This document shows positions 33,327 to 44,900 of a DNA stretch of 64,000 nt, in pieces. The number at the start of each line of letters is the position of its first letter. Within the stretch, counting starts at the first letter, position 1. Location: NCBI GenBank assembly GCA_011032825.1, contig JAADJZ010000008.1, positions 1,240,001 to 1,304,000 on the forward strand, given 5' to 3'. The position numbers and the translations under genes were made by a program. The notes beneath the pieces are model-generated. The model worked only from the letters and a program-made list of their open reading frames with translations. It did no database searches and was not told where the DNA came from. The stretch is from Massariosphaeria phaeospora (lineage: Eukaryota; Ascomycota; Dothideomycetes; Pleosporales).

Positions 33327-34246
33327 TTTGGATTGGGATGTGGGTTGTTGTAGAGTTGCTAGATGAACTGTTAGTGGATCATCAGATGGTTGTGTGATGG
33401 AAACACACGTGATGGCCGCACGGTGCGGTGTGATGGTTTGAGTCCAAGTTGAAGTTGCGGTAAAGCTGATGCTAGAGAAGGAGAGTTGAGGGGGATATAT
33501 ATATGCTCAAGACGCCATCTGACAAAGCTTTGGACTGCCCCTCGTACTTCATGGTAGAAGATTCTCGTATTTCCTAATCATGGCGATTACTTGGGGAGAG
33601 TATCGGGCCAATGGTTCATGCTTTGGTGCCTGTGGGTGAAATTATCGACTCAGAATTGTCGTGAATCCAACACAACAACATGCCATCAGTAAAGTACGAG
33701 ATGGTGAAACTGAGAAACGCCAGGTGTCATTATTGTATGACTTATGATGTGGACCGATCAAGAGGATGTGGGGAAGACATCGAACCGCGGTACGCAATCG
33801 AAGCGACACATTACTAACAAGCATCGTCAGATGGTGTCGTTCGACAAACACATTGGTTGCCCACATTGATCAACCTCCTTTTCTGAACATTATCCATCCA
33901 CGTTTACGCTATCGATCTCCAGCGCAGTGTCCTATGCATCGCGCTTTCAACCTCGTCCAACGAATTTGCCATGTCCTTTGGCTTCTGTTCTCCGCCTGTT
34001 CAGCGTTGGAAGTGTAATGCGACAAACAATGCTAATGATTGGTCAAAGATGAAACACGGAAGAGATGCCGGCTTTGTGTATTGCGAGAGCGGCGTGGTCT
34101 TTATTCAGTAATTTTGTTCCGTAGTTGTGAGGTTTCAGTGAAGCTCGGCATCCAATAACTCGCTCCGCTCCTTGGTCAATACGAAGAATCTTTGCTCAAT
34201 CAGATAATTATGTCGATTCATTATGCATACCTATCATGATCATAAT
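33327..34246. other. Intergenic region
   Basis: Promoter side of the small secreted gene, with a TATATATATG stretch near 33,497-33,506 that could be its TATA box, then 3' flank of the amidase gene. Short frames at 33,642-34,017 are present on both strands and show nothing recognisable. Confidence 0.4.
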
Positions 34247-36378
34247 CTAAAATGCCGTCCTCCCGGTCTTTACCGTCTTCAACACCCCCTCATCCGCAAG
34301 CTTCTCGATCATGTTGTAAAGCACAAAATCGCACCCGCGCTTCACAACAAGACCAATGGTGACAGGAACCATCTCCTCATGAAAGGTGATGTTACTGTAG
34401 TACGGCACTTGCCCAATGGGCACCGTGAAGTCAGCGCATCCAAAGATGGGGCAGATGTTTGCACCGGAGATTTTGGCAGTCTTGGGCAGTATGGCGAGAT
34501 AGGATGCGTGCGGAGACTCGTTCAGTTCGCGCTCGCGGTAAGAGGGAAGGCCGCCGGTGCCGATGTCATATAGCATTACTGATTCGGAACAAGATTCCGG
34601 CGTGCTGTACTGTAATTCGCGCTCGTACCACTCTACCCCACGGTTCTTCGTGACTAAAGCAGCGTCATATGTCGTTTGATTGACGAGGGATTCGTTGAAA
34701 GTAGTCCAACCGGGCCGGCGGGCAGGGTCGATAGGCGGAAATCGGCCGTCGAAAAGAGTAGCCCATGCCGTGGTAAGCGGCTTGCCAATCACAGTCCAGG
34801 CAGACCAAGTATTGATTACGCTGGTGGCTCGAGACATGGTAGTGAAGTTGCTGGCTATGGGATCGGTCCAGTTCTGCACAGTCGCAGTGAAGTTGAACTC
34901 CTTGACAGTCATGTTGAAGATGCGCGACATGCTTGCAATGAAGTCTTGGAGAATTGGTTCAGCAGCGGAGTTGTTAAGAGGGAGGTAGTCCACAGGATAC
35001 TGGATAGTCTTCGGGAAAGCATCCGTATCGGGAACCTCTAGTGGGGAGAGACCGGTGATTGAAACATCCTGGTAGAGGTCTGGTTTGTACCACGCTTTCG
35101 AAAATTTGATCCATTTGTAGGGGTCGCGGGAGAAAACACCAGCCGTATCTGTTGCAGCACCGAGAGGTAAAACCCGCTCGAGCGACATGAGACTTTGACT
35201 TGGACGTTGGCTAGAGATGTTAGTGCCCCGATCTGAATAGTATTATTATATTTGTGCTTACCCATAGGTGCCAGAGACGGCAGCAGGCCTCCTCATCGAG
35301 GAACCGGTGTCACTACCAATGGCATAATCCAGCCAATCGTAGGCTGCAACCGAGCATCCTCCTCCAGAAGAAGAGGCTGAGCAGGTAAGCCATCCATCTC
35401 CTCGAGGGTTGAATGGGTAATGCTCATCTTGCCATTCCCAAGGATTGGCTCCAGAAGCAAACTGAGCCATCTTCTGCTTGCCTACAATGACACCTCCCAG
35501 GTCGATAATCTGCTGGACTGCAACAGCGGAGTCGTTTGCGGGAGGTGTGATATAAGTCCATGCTTGGCTACCACCGGTAGTTTGTAGGCCTTTCACATCG
35601 TATAGAGCTTTGACACCGACACGCTCACCGGCGAGTGGCCTATCGTCGCCCCACCAATAGATTCGTGAAGGCACCCTGTTCATATTAAAATGCTGTCTTG
35701 GGGAAGAGTAATAGAGACTTACGGAATCATCGGGTGGCGGAACTTGGGCAGGAAAATACCTAGTGGGCTGTGGTTCTCTTCTCCATCGTTGGTAACATAC
35801 GCGCCAAACTCGAAAGTCCGGTATGTATCTTCATACAGACGATAAACACTAGCGAATCTCACAGAATTTGACGTAATTGATGCGAGATATGGTCCAGCCG
35901 GGAGTTCAACAGGGCCCTTAACCGAGATCGTGGACAGGCTCCCTTCTGCGGAAACAGAGTCGCCTAAAAAGATAAAGCTGGTATTCAGAGAAGCCATATA
36001 TTCGCTAGCGGATGAGTCTAGGGACGCTTTGGCTGTGGACAAGATGTACAACCCGGCTAAGAAATCTTGAGTGAAAACATCGTCCGTTTCGAGATACGAC
36101 GCAATGATGCTCTCTAGGACGTCTTTGGTAATCGATGTAGCGTCTGTCTTGATCACTGTGACCGGGACCGTAGGGGTAGCAGCGGAGGAATCACAATCGG
36201 CTGGAACGACGGCTTTCGGATGCTTCGTGTTGGCGAGGTATGACACATCTCCAAGCTCAAAGATTGTATCGCCATACGGGTTGTTCAGAACAAAGGTATA
36301 AGCGTTTCTTTTAACGATTGGAGCAGCGAAGACAGAAACAGAGAACAGCAAAGCGCTCAAAGACCAACGACCCGCCAT
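34247..36378 (-). CDS. Secreted amidase-signature enzyme with Arp1-type N-terminal domain
   Basis: Three exons (36,378-35,723; 35,675-35,262; 35,210-34,247; introns 47 and 51 bp) give 677 residues. The signal peptide is [20 protein letters not shown]. The first 200 residues resemble the scytalone-dehydratase-like Arp1 N-terminal domain that precedes amidases in ascomycetes. The amidase signature core then shows the catalytic Lys in GKQKM (about 285), the cis-Ser in SSSGGGCS (about 322) and the nucleophile Ser in GSDTGSSMR (about 345). It should hydrolyse amide bonds outside the cell; the substrate is unknown. Several NxS/T sites fit secretion. The usual second Gly after SDTG is Ser here. Confidence 0.85.
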
Positions 36379-36655
36379 GGTGCTTCAGATGAGTTGCAGC
36401 GGCACACCACTCCTTCCCATTGCGTCTTTTATACATCACGAAAGGTTGACGCCCGCGGAGCACTTAGGACTCAAAGATAACGAAGAGCTGTGGGATGCCT
36501 GAAAAGGACTGGTGATGGATCAGCCGTGGACTGGTATGCAGATGAGGTTCGAAGGATGACTGGCTAGTGTAGCCGAATGTCTTGGCACGGGGCGGAGGTA
36601 GGCAAAACCGGGATGCTGTCTCCGGCTTATCTATCGCAAACGCAACATTTCGGTC

Positions 36656-37283
36656 CTACACCCTGTCATCATGTTGAGGCATATTATCAACGTCTGATTG
36701 CGATAGTCGTAGCGTTGAAGTAGTCGTAGCGTTGAACTGCTGATTGAGAGTCGAACACGAGAGGTTAGTGCGGATTATCGGGAGCGAACTACCGGTACTG
36801 CAGGTGCGGTTGTACATATCCCACATGGTGACATTGCGCAGATTCCCAGAAACAGGGGTCGGGATATCGACGTGAACAATGTGCATATTGGGAAAGCCAG
36901 ACTGAGAAAGAGTATCTTTCGAGGGTCCCAGCCTTACTGATAATCCACATAAAAGTGGCAGTGTCTTTGTTGCCAGAGTAACGTTAGGCATGATATCAAG
37001 AAACCGCAAAGTATCGAAATATCCTAGCCTGGGATGTCTGCCATCTGATCGGCGAGCTATAGCAGATGAGAGTCGTTACAGAAGCTTCATCAGAGCTCCG
37101 GATAACCCTTCCTGTTAGTGTTCAGCTACCTTTGTAGTATCGCAATCCATACAGTAGTCCACTGTTGGCATTGGGCGAGCTGCCGCTGATTGGTGACTTC
37201 GCAAACACATTGCCGAATACCTCGTCCTGTGATAGTCGCTTGTATACTATAGAGTGGAACACAGAGTAATTAGAGCATATCAT
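36656..37283 (-). CDS. Hypothetical protein, two exons
   Basis: ATG 37,283 opens exon 1 (37,283-37,130); a 73-bp GT..AG intron leads to exon 2 (37,056-36,656), for 184 residues in all. Exon 1 reads MICSNYSVFHSIVYKRLSQDEVFGNVFAKS. Exon 2 continues with DTLRFLDIMPNVTLATKTLPLLCGLSVRLGPSKDTL and ends with NMPQHDDRV. The splice keeps both frames open, which supports a gene, but no signal peptide or known domain is visible and the ATG context is weak. It may be the remnant of a longer gene. Confidence 0.5.
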
Positions 37284-37418
37284 TTAGGGCAACATGAACC
37301 AGGTGTTGGATTGACATCAGACTACAAATACATGAAGGAGGTAGTAATCAGACTCGTCTCGTCCGCAGATCCCATCAGCGCATAGTCATACCAGAACTGT
37401 ATGAAAGCATAGTAACTT

Positions 37419-38914
37419 TCATCCAAGCCCGGAGTCGATTTCCTCCTGTATTCGAGCCTCTGCCTCCTCATCCATCGAGGCGAATCTCTTAAGCATATGC
37501 TCGAGGCTTTCCACGGTCTCCTCGCTGGGACCTGCATTCCAGTCAATAGCATCTGCTAACTCTTGAGCAGTTCTCACGTCGACATTCTTGTCTACGCGCC
37601 CTGCAGAACGGGATTGAGCAGGATAGACCGTGAGCGTGGGCTGCCCCCGGAATTGTTGGCCTCGCCTGCCAGACGTTTTATGCCGTCCTCGGTTGCCTTG
37701 TGTCCGGCCACTGCTGTCGGTGTAGGCCTCCCTTAGCTCGGGTGTCATGTTCGCGGCGCGAGCCTGCTCTGGCGTGGGGGGCGGGAGGATATCGAAGTTC
37801 TGTGTCCGCCACGCCCTAAGGTTAGAGTTTATCTGCTCTTGCGAGATGTTTGAAGGCTCGTACGGCGCTTGAGGCCCCCGGCCACTGCCTCTAGACCTAG
37901 CTTGGCCGCTCTGAGATTGGCGGCCCTGTGCTCCTGAAAATTGAGCACGGGATGGTGCATGCTGTGGTCGACCAAGGCCTGCTCTGCCTTGATGTTGGCT
38001 CTGGTTGCTCCGTTTTTCACCCACGGTCGTCCAGCCTGGTGCATCGTCGCTTACCGACAGGGTCTGTGTAGGAGTACCCTGCGTTGCATTAGCTGGGCTG
38101 TGAACGCTCTGTTGGACTGTGCCAGCGGGTGGAGCGTTTTGTTGTGATGCAGCTTTTGCATAGCTACCTACAGGCTTTTTGCCATGGGATGAGGCATTTG
38201 GACTGATGCCCGAAGTAGGGCTCTCCAACGCGGCATTTCTATTGCCGCGGAAGAACTCACCAGGTTGGTTGCCACTCTTTGTAGCTGTGCTTGACGTGGT
38301 ATTCTTATTACCGCGCGAAGACTGAGAGGAGGGGGGTTGGGGAACAGAAGTGGTATTTTTGTTGCCGCTCGAGGAAGCTGTGTTCGACGCGGCATTGTCA
38401 TTGCCGCGCGAAGGTTGGCTGTTTGTAACCTGGGAAATAGAAACGGTATTCTTGTTGCCGCTCGTTTTAGCTGTCTTCGACGCGGCCTTCTCATTGCTGC
38501 GGGATGAGGTGCTGGGAGAGGTTGGAAGAACTGAAGCAGCACTCAGGTTGCTGCTTGCAGTAACAGGGGACGTCCGAAGGGACAAGAAAAGAAAGGTGCC
38601 TCGTTTATCTTCGACGTATTGGAGGAGAAACACCAAGTCGGGCCACTGGCCCAGCAAGGCGACGAGGCTTGGTTCCATCAAGTTGGGGATCTCCCAAAAC
38701 GCTTCTCCTTTCAAGCGTTTGGCGCCCTTTGCGAGAACGTCGCCCCACGAAGTTCTGATGTGGCTGTACCATATCGAATATGGACCAGGCGGGAATGGAG
38801 GTTCAACTCCAGCCAACAAATAGTAATGCAGAGGAACAACCTCCTCGTTGGCCTGAGGAGGCTGTCCGGGTATCCAGGATTGGGGTTGTGCGGAGGGCCG
38901 TTTTCGTTCGCCAT
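37419..38914 (-). CDS. Low-complexity repeat protein with frameshifted start
   Basis: A 466-codon frame ends at 37,419, but its open part begins without an ATG and stays open upstream to about 38,968. The only good start, ATG 38,914 (MANENGPPHNPNPG), is one frame off, so a one-base indel (real or assembly) lies between 38,914 and about 38,850. The N-terminal part (YYLLAGVEPPFPPGPYSIWYSHI, WEIPNLMEPSLVALLGQWPDLVFLL) is globular. The middle has four imperfect repeats of about 36 residues with SRGN.N and SGNKNT, then Ser/Gln/Gly-rich sequence with PGWTTVGEKR and RG motifs. The C-terminus is acidic and helical. The RG-rich part hints at RNA binding, unproven. It is divergent from the coiled-coil gene. 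Confidence 0.6.
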
Positions 38915-39050
38915 AATTAACGTGTCTATGAGTTTGGTTAGTACTGAGAACGGGACGCGGGTCACAAGTTTACGTACCGGCGTGTCGACTCTCGGCCTCT
39001 CGCACCCACACATCACCCCATCACCCACACCCCACTCCCATCGTTTCGCG

Positions 39051-40436
39051 ATGCCGCCCGCATCCTATAGCGACGACCCCGACATGTGCAAAAATTCTGC
39101 GCCCAGCAGTGAGCGTGAGCCCGTAGCGGCAGATACCAAACGGCTCGGTGAGGAGCCTGTTGATGAACACGAAGAGGCATTCTACTCCGCTGTTAATGTT
39201 GAAAACAGCGCGAAGGAGAAGCAGTTCCTGGCTATTGAACTCAATGGTGAAGAGTTCAAGCAGCTTTCTGAAGACGAGCAGACAATCTGTCCGCTTCTCC
39301 ACAGAAATGAGAAGCTCCAAATGGCGTCCATTTACATGGTTCGCAACCTGAGGCAGAGAAACCTTCAGCACCTCGCTCAGTCCAAAGAGCGCAGAGAAGA
39401 GTTTGAAAATTTTGAGGCTAATTACAAGGCCCTTGTAAACCAGCTGCACGACAATGCCAAAGCACAAGAAGCTTTGGAGCAAGAGAAGGTCAGGGCGAAA
39501 GAAGCCCTCACAGAAGAGAATGTTAGAGCAGAAAAGGCTCTGACAGAAGAGAAAATCAGGGCAGAAAAGGCCTTGGAAGAAGAGGTAGTCAAAGCGGAAA
39601 AGGCTTTGGACCTGGAGCGCGCGAAGGCACTAAAAGAGGCCCACGCTATCAAGCTCCAGGAGCGCGCTAACCTATTGAGCGAGATAGTGCAAGCAGGCAC
39701 TATGCGGGACATCTTGAGCAAGAAAGATGACAAGCTTGCAGCCGATCGCCTGGCCTTGGAGGCGCAGTCCGCAGAACTCAAGCAGCGCGAGCAAACGCTG
39801 AAGGACTTCGAGAAGCGCATTATGGATGGCTCTCTGGACATTGTCAAGGAACGCAAGGCCGCCGAAGACGCTGCATACGAACGTGGCCGGAAGCATGTAC
39901 TCGGCCGCGATAACTCCAAGGCTGCCTTGCTGCAGCTTCAATACGAGAAGGAAAAGGGAAAGATTGCGCGGGACATGGAACTCGCCGAAAATCTGCGATC
40001 AAAGATGGAGGCTTATGCCCTCATCCCCCAAGATTGGCACTTGAAAGTGGCGCAGGATAAAGAGATCGCTGCGCGCAAAGCAAAGTTGGACGCAGAAGAG
40101 GCTGCAAAGAAAGCTTCTCCGACGGCCGACACCACTACACCAGCCCCTTCCGCTTCAGAAAAAGCCGAAGAGCAGGTCAAGTTGGACATCGCTTACAGAT
40201 ACGCCCATAGCGAGGGCTATTACAAAGCTGCCAGGCTGTTCACCGCAGCGATGTTGGTTGACAGTGGCAAGCTGAGCAATGAACAGAAAGCAAAGTGGAC
40301 AGACTCCAGCCTTGAGCCCCTAGCTCCCCTTAAAGAGCTTTCGCGGGATGTTGCGATGCCCTTTTGGATGGGCATCCAGTCAGGCGCAGCCAAAATGAAG
40401 GCTGAGTTTGAACAGAAAGTACTGAAGAAAAAGTAG
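39051..40436 (+). CDS. Coiled-coil protein, function unknown
   Basis: 461 residues from ATG 39,051 (GCGATGCCG); the open frame upstream overlaps the neighbouring gene and is ignored. Residues 1-60 are acidic. The section after about 120 is a long coiled coil. It contains four or five successive copies of an 11-12-residue unit (AEKALTEEKIR-like) around residues 150-195, then LKQREQTLKDFEKRI and a helical region ending in AAKKASPTADTTTPAPSAS. A globular, conserved-looking C-terminus follows (AYRYAHSEGYYKAARLFTAAMLVDSGKL...MPFWMGIQSGAAKMKAEFEQK). There is no signal peptide or membrane segment. Only 136 bp separate it from the divergent ATG at 38,914. Confidence 0.75.
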   Translation: MPPASYSDDPDMCKNSAPSSEREPVAADTKRLGEEPVDEHEEAFYSAVNVENSAKEKQFLAIELNGEEFKQLSEDEQTICPLLHRNEKLQMASIYMVRNLRQRNLQHLAQSKERREEFENFEANYKALVNQLHDNAKAQEALEQEKVRAKEALTEENVRAEKALTEEKIRAEKALEEEVVKAEKALDLERAKALKEAHAIKLQERANLLSEIVQAGTMRDILSKKDDKLAADRLALEAQSAELKQREQTLKDFEKRIMDGSLDIVKERKAAEDAAYERGRKHVLGRDNSKAALLQLQYEKEKGKIARDMELAENLRSKMEAYALIPQDWHLKVAQDKEIAARKAKLDAEEAAKKASPTADTTTPAPSASEKAEEQVKLDIAYRYAHSEGYYKAARLFTAAMLVDSGKLSNEQKAKWTDSSLEPLAPLKELSRDVAMPFWMGIQSGAAKMKAEFEQKVLKKK

Positions 40437-41909
40437 AATTCTTCGGGAAATTTTCATTTTTTTCATTTTTTTTATTCCGTTTATAGTTGAGACGGACAAT
40501 GGAACTTCGTCCAGGATGCCGAATCTAACAACACCTGAAATGTTCAAGTATGAAGTGATTCCGTCAATGTGAGGATTTGAAGCTGCGGGGGGCAGTGACA
40601 GAACAGAATAATGTTTTTGTATGAGTAGAGTATTGGAAGTAAACAAACGATGTATGAAATATGCGGATGGAGGCATGCATTCCACCTTTTGACATAAAGT
40701 TGAAAGCTGGCATTGCATGTAGGACGACGCGGCGAGCCGAAACTGGAAAAAATAATACCTAGAGCGCCAATAAAAGCACTGCGACCTGGCCATCTCTTTG
40801 CGCTCTCTGATCCTATAACATCTGCCAGGTTTGTGGACTGGCAGAGGACCCCGTTCCCGTGCCCGTTGCCTTCGTGCACGCAGAACGCGCTCCTCCGCGA
40901 CCGTACTATGCGTGAAGCGAGCGTGCAGGTTTCATACGAGAACATCTCGCAAATCCATCACCGAAACACCGACAAGCCCGTTGCCCTGTGACCAGGAGCG
41001 TAACCTTGTAGCGTTCAAGCCGAATGCCGTCGTCCGAGCAAAGCAACTGACCGCCCCTAATCGCTACCATGCAGTGCCATCTGCGCTCCAATTCGAACCC
41101 AACGCAATCGGAAGAGAGGAAAGGAGCCACACTCATCATGAGGTTGCTCGACAAACTAGTAGGCACATGAAGAGACTGGCGCCGTGCCGTGCTTCATGTC
41201 GTTGATGGCATGACGGAGGCCGGAGGACCGGCTGTGCCACGTAATAAAACCAATCACCGACCGACCCGTCTTTCAACCGGCAGCATTAGGCTCGATTTAC
41301 CGCATCTCCACCAATTCTCCGGCTGGGCGACTTTAGGTTGGGCTTGTCATCGAGCCAGACTGTCACTCTGACCACTCCATACCAAGGCTCCGGCAGCAAC
41401 GACGCGTCCACATCTTGCGGATACCACGACCCGAAGGAAGAGGCGGTCGCAATAGTCAAGAAGGTGTAGAAGGTGCGAAAGATGCTGTGAATTCATGCCA
41501 GCGTAACCCAACATCAGCAGATCGACCCCAGCCGACACCACGTCGCATCAGCACCCGCTTGCCGCCCCTCGTACACAATGCGACGAAGCCCGACGGTCGT
41601 TCCTATATCGAATCCGATTCCTGAATGCGACTTTTGCATCATGCGCAAGGCCCCGGCCGCCATATCCACCCGCCACATTCTCCCGAGCTCTTATTCACTA
41701 CCTACGGCCGTCGCATCAATTTCCAAGCCTCGATGCGGTACACTACAACCAGCAGATCGTGGGCGCGATGTTTCTGGGAGCGTGCGACGAACATGACGGG
41801 GCGACGTTTGGTGGTGGGTGGTTCATGATGGATGGTCGCATCGCCCGCCGCTTCGACCGCCCTCGGGAGCATACTAAGCCGGCCAGAAGACGCCCACGCC
41901 CATGGAGAC
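40437..41909. other. Gene-free sequence leading into the 180-bp array
   Basis: No convincing gene on either strand. The sequence has even composition, unlike the AT-rich island. Weak TGCC/TGCG matches at 41,560 and 41,734 keep the 174-179-bp phase of the array but lack the YGGCAR partner, so the array may begin here in eroded form. Confidence 0.45.
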
Positions 41910-44900
41910 TGCCAACCCCCACAGTGCCCTGCCATGGCCCGGATGGGACGGAAACGATACAATGCCAGTCACAATGGGATATTTTGCATGGAAATCCTAT
42001 AGCGAACGTACTCAGGCAGTGGCAGGCACACCGAAGCCAACCCAGGCCCGTTTCTCAGCTGCTTGCACGCCCAGCAACCAACCCAAGCTGCCTTCTTTAA
42101 AACGCGCCGGAGGCGACTGGCAGATGCAAAATATTACACGTATGCCTGCAGAGAGCGGCACGCAACTTGCTCGGGTAGAGTTTGAGCGTCGTTGGCGGCG
42201 GCAGCCTGGGTCGTAGGGTTGGGGGTCTTGATGCGGCCGACAACACGGGCACGGCGTGCACCCATCGCTCGCTGCCACCGCAGCCACTTATCTTATGGCT
42301 ATTGGTATAGCCCGATAATTCAAGGACTGCCTCAGCGATGCCCCTGGCCTCCTTGTATGGCTATGCACTCTTCACGTTGGAGCGGCAGACAGCGTTGGTG
42401 CTGGCTTAGTAGCGGTCATAGGCACACACAACACCCCTTTCTGCCATCACGTCAACCGCCCAGGCTAGTCCTTTGAATACCAGGTCGGTGTCTTCATATC
42501 CGCTGGCTATTTTTAGAATATAGCTACGCCTTGAAGAGGCACCGCTTATGGTGGCAGACGAGGTGCACGGCTCTACGTGCGTAGAACGGAAGAACATCCT
42601 CTTGGTGCCACTCCAACCAAGTTGAGTTTTAGCCTTACTAGATTGGGAGTCATCTACCTAGGCTGACGGTGTTTACCGCAAACATTCGTCTGTAAAGGGT
42701 GTGCACAGGGGCAGTCCACCGGCAATGCCCAGGTGGACATAGTTGCGGGCTGCCCAACGTTTACAACCGACGTACGGTATCTGCTGCCACCACCACGCGC
42801 TATGGCATCGGCTCCAAAAAGATGAACATCACATGTTTGTGCGAAGCGGAGACAGCTATCGCAACAGCCGGTAAGTAAGTCCATTGTGGATGGCGGCAGT
42901 GAGGAGAGGGTGCCTACGAGTTTCCCTTCATATCATATCCCGTTCTGAGCTCGACAGGCCATGCCGCATCCACTACAATGCCTAAGGGCTACTAAAGCTT
43001 GTAGGATATTATATCTAGGGACATTAAAGATTATTAACAATGTCACTTTGGCTCCGAAACGATTGGATGTAGTGGCATCAATGGCTGGAGTACCCACGGA
43101 TGTGTTTGCACGATCCCCTATGTGCGCCAGGCATGCTCTGCCATATCCACAACAGCTATCGTGCTCGCGAAAATAATGCAGAATGGACTGTACCAGTTTA
43201 TCGGAGCGACCTGCCAATCCGGAGTCCTCCTAGGAGTTGTGGATGTGGTGGCAGCCCTGGAGGACCTACCTGCAGCCGCATGTAGCAGTTCTCGTCACAA
43301 TACGACTACCTACCACCCTGCTACCACAAGCGGAGCTCGTGAAGCTACCGGAGTTGCGTAAGGCTCAATTCCGCTGCATATTTAAGAGCTATACCACGCC
43401 AAGCATCCATTAGAACAACTGAACCCTGTGGCAGCGAAAGGGTATGCTGCTGGCTGCGACCCACGCCCGCGCTCACGCCCGGCAATCTCCGCGCACACCA
43501 ACGACGAGGTCGCTGCCACCACCCCCCTTATAGGCATTCATTGGACTTACACAGGGTAACTTTCTTCTGGGTATAACTAAGCGGCTTGCTAAGTCCAGCC
43601 TTCTATAAGCTAACTAGACTCGTCGGCAGCGGAAGTTGGAAATGCCTGTGGTCAGCTGCTTAGCGACCCCTTTGCAGACGACACCTAGCCCTGCCTTGAT
43701 TGTGACGGGTGCTGCAGTCAATTAATTTGCCATGGAGGGGTTTTCCTAACATTTCAAAGAGCTCTGTCAAATTCTGCTGCTCGTGGTATCTATGGATATA
43801 GCGGCAGTGGTGTGGGTGGTGGCTCAAAGGCTGTGCGGCCAGAGTGAGCATGGCGCCATGCGCTCACTCCAGTCTGCCACCACGACCACATACCCATTGG
43901 CATCTGTTTAAACTAGGGAAACATTTACCTTAGCCTCGTGGTCTATTCGGGTTATTCTAAAGGGGGAGCATCCCGTCCATTGGGTTGGCATAAGCATTGC
44001 TGTCGGCTGGCCAATCGGACGCCAAGCGCGGCACCTGCCGTTGCTGCTAGCAGCACATACACGCACCCCCCCCAACAGTGTGCCACTTTGAGCAACTGGC
44101 AATTCAGCATCGAGCATATTAGGATGCATATGGAATCCTCCGCCTATCATGTCTGCAGTCTTCCGGGCATCGGGCATAGCAGTGTGCGCTGCAGTCATGG
44201 CAGCGGGCTCCAAAGCCGTCTTAGTGCTGAAGCGCAGCATCCTCAGGGGGTGAAGTCTGCCACCTCACAACTGTAGTATCTCAGCTCTGAAAACGCTGGA
44301 TATTACTTGGAATCGTCCGGTGATTATGCTAGTAATAATCGGACCACAAGATAAGGGCCTGTTGCAACGGCAAGACACGCCGCAGGGCCCGCCGTGGGCT
44401 GTCTTCCAAGGTTCGCCCGCGGGCACACCCATATCACACGACAGGCTGCCACCTTCGACACACGCTCTCTAAACTTCGGTCATGGTGTGAAATACTTCAC
44501 AAACCTCACTAATCATACGGATCGCTACGGGAGCGTAGAATAGTCCATTGCAGCAGTGGCAGCGCGTCCGTGAGAGGGGGCGGGGGGGTAGGCCACGGCC
44601 TTTATCAAGACTGCACCGACGAGCTGCCACATTGAATGCATGTGATACTGGCATCCATTATAGTGAGTAATACGTCGCGAGCTTCGCTAATCATGAAAAT
44701 CACTACGAGAACGTAAATTAATTCAGCGCAGCAATGGCAAGGGGCATAAGAAGGCTGCTGTGGACATGAGCGCAAGCGTGCCATTCGCCGAGGGAGCATC
44801 CCTATACAATGCTCACACTATGCCACCACCAGCGTCTGATGATCCAGCCTCAAACATTGCGGATCACAGATTGTATACGTTTAGTATCATGCTAACAGCT

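Noticed and set aside
43908..44799. Open frames of 60-110 codons on both strands in the array
   Set aside because: They follow the repeat period, appear on both strands, and no frame is kept between units because 110 bp and variable linkers break it.
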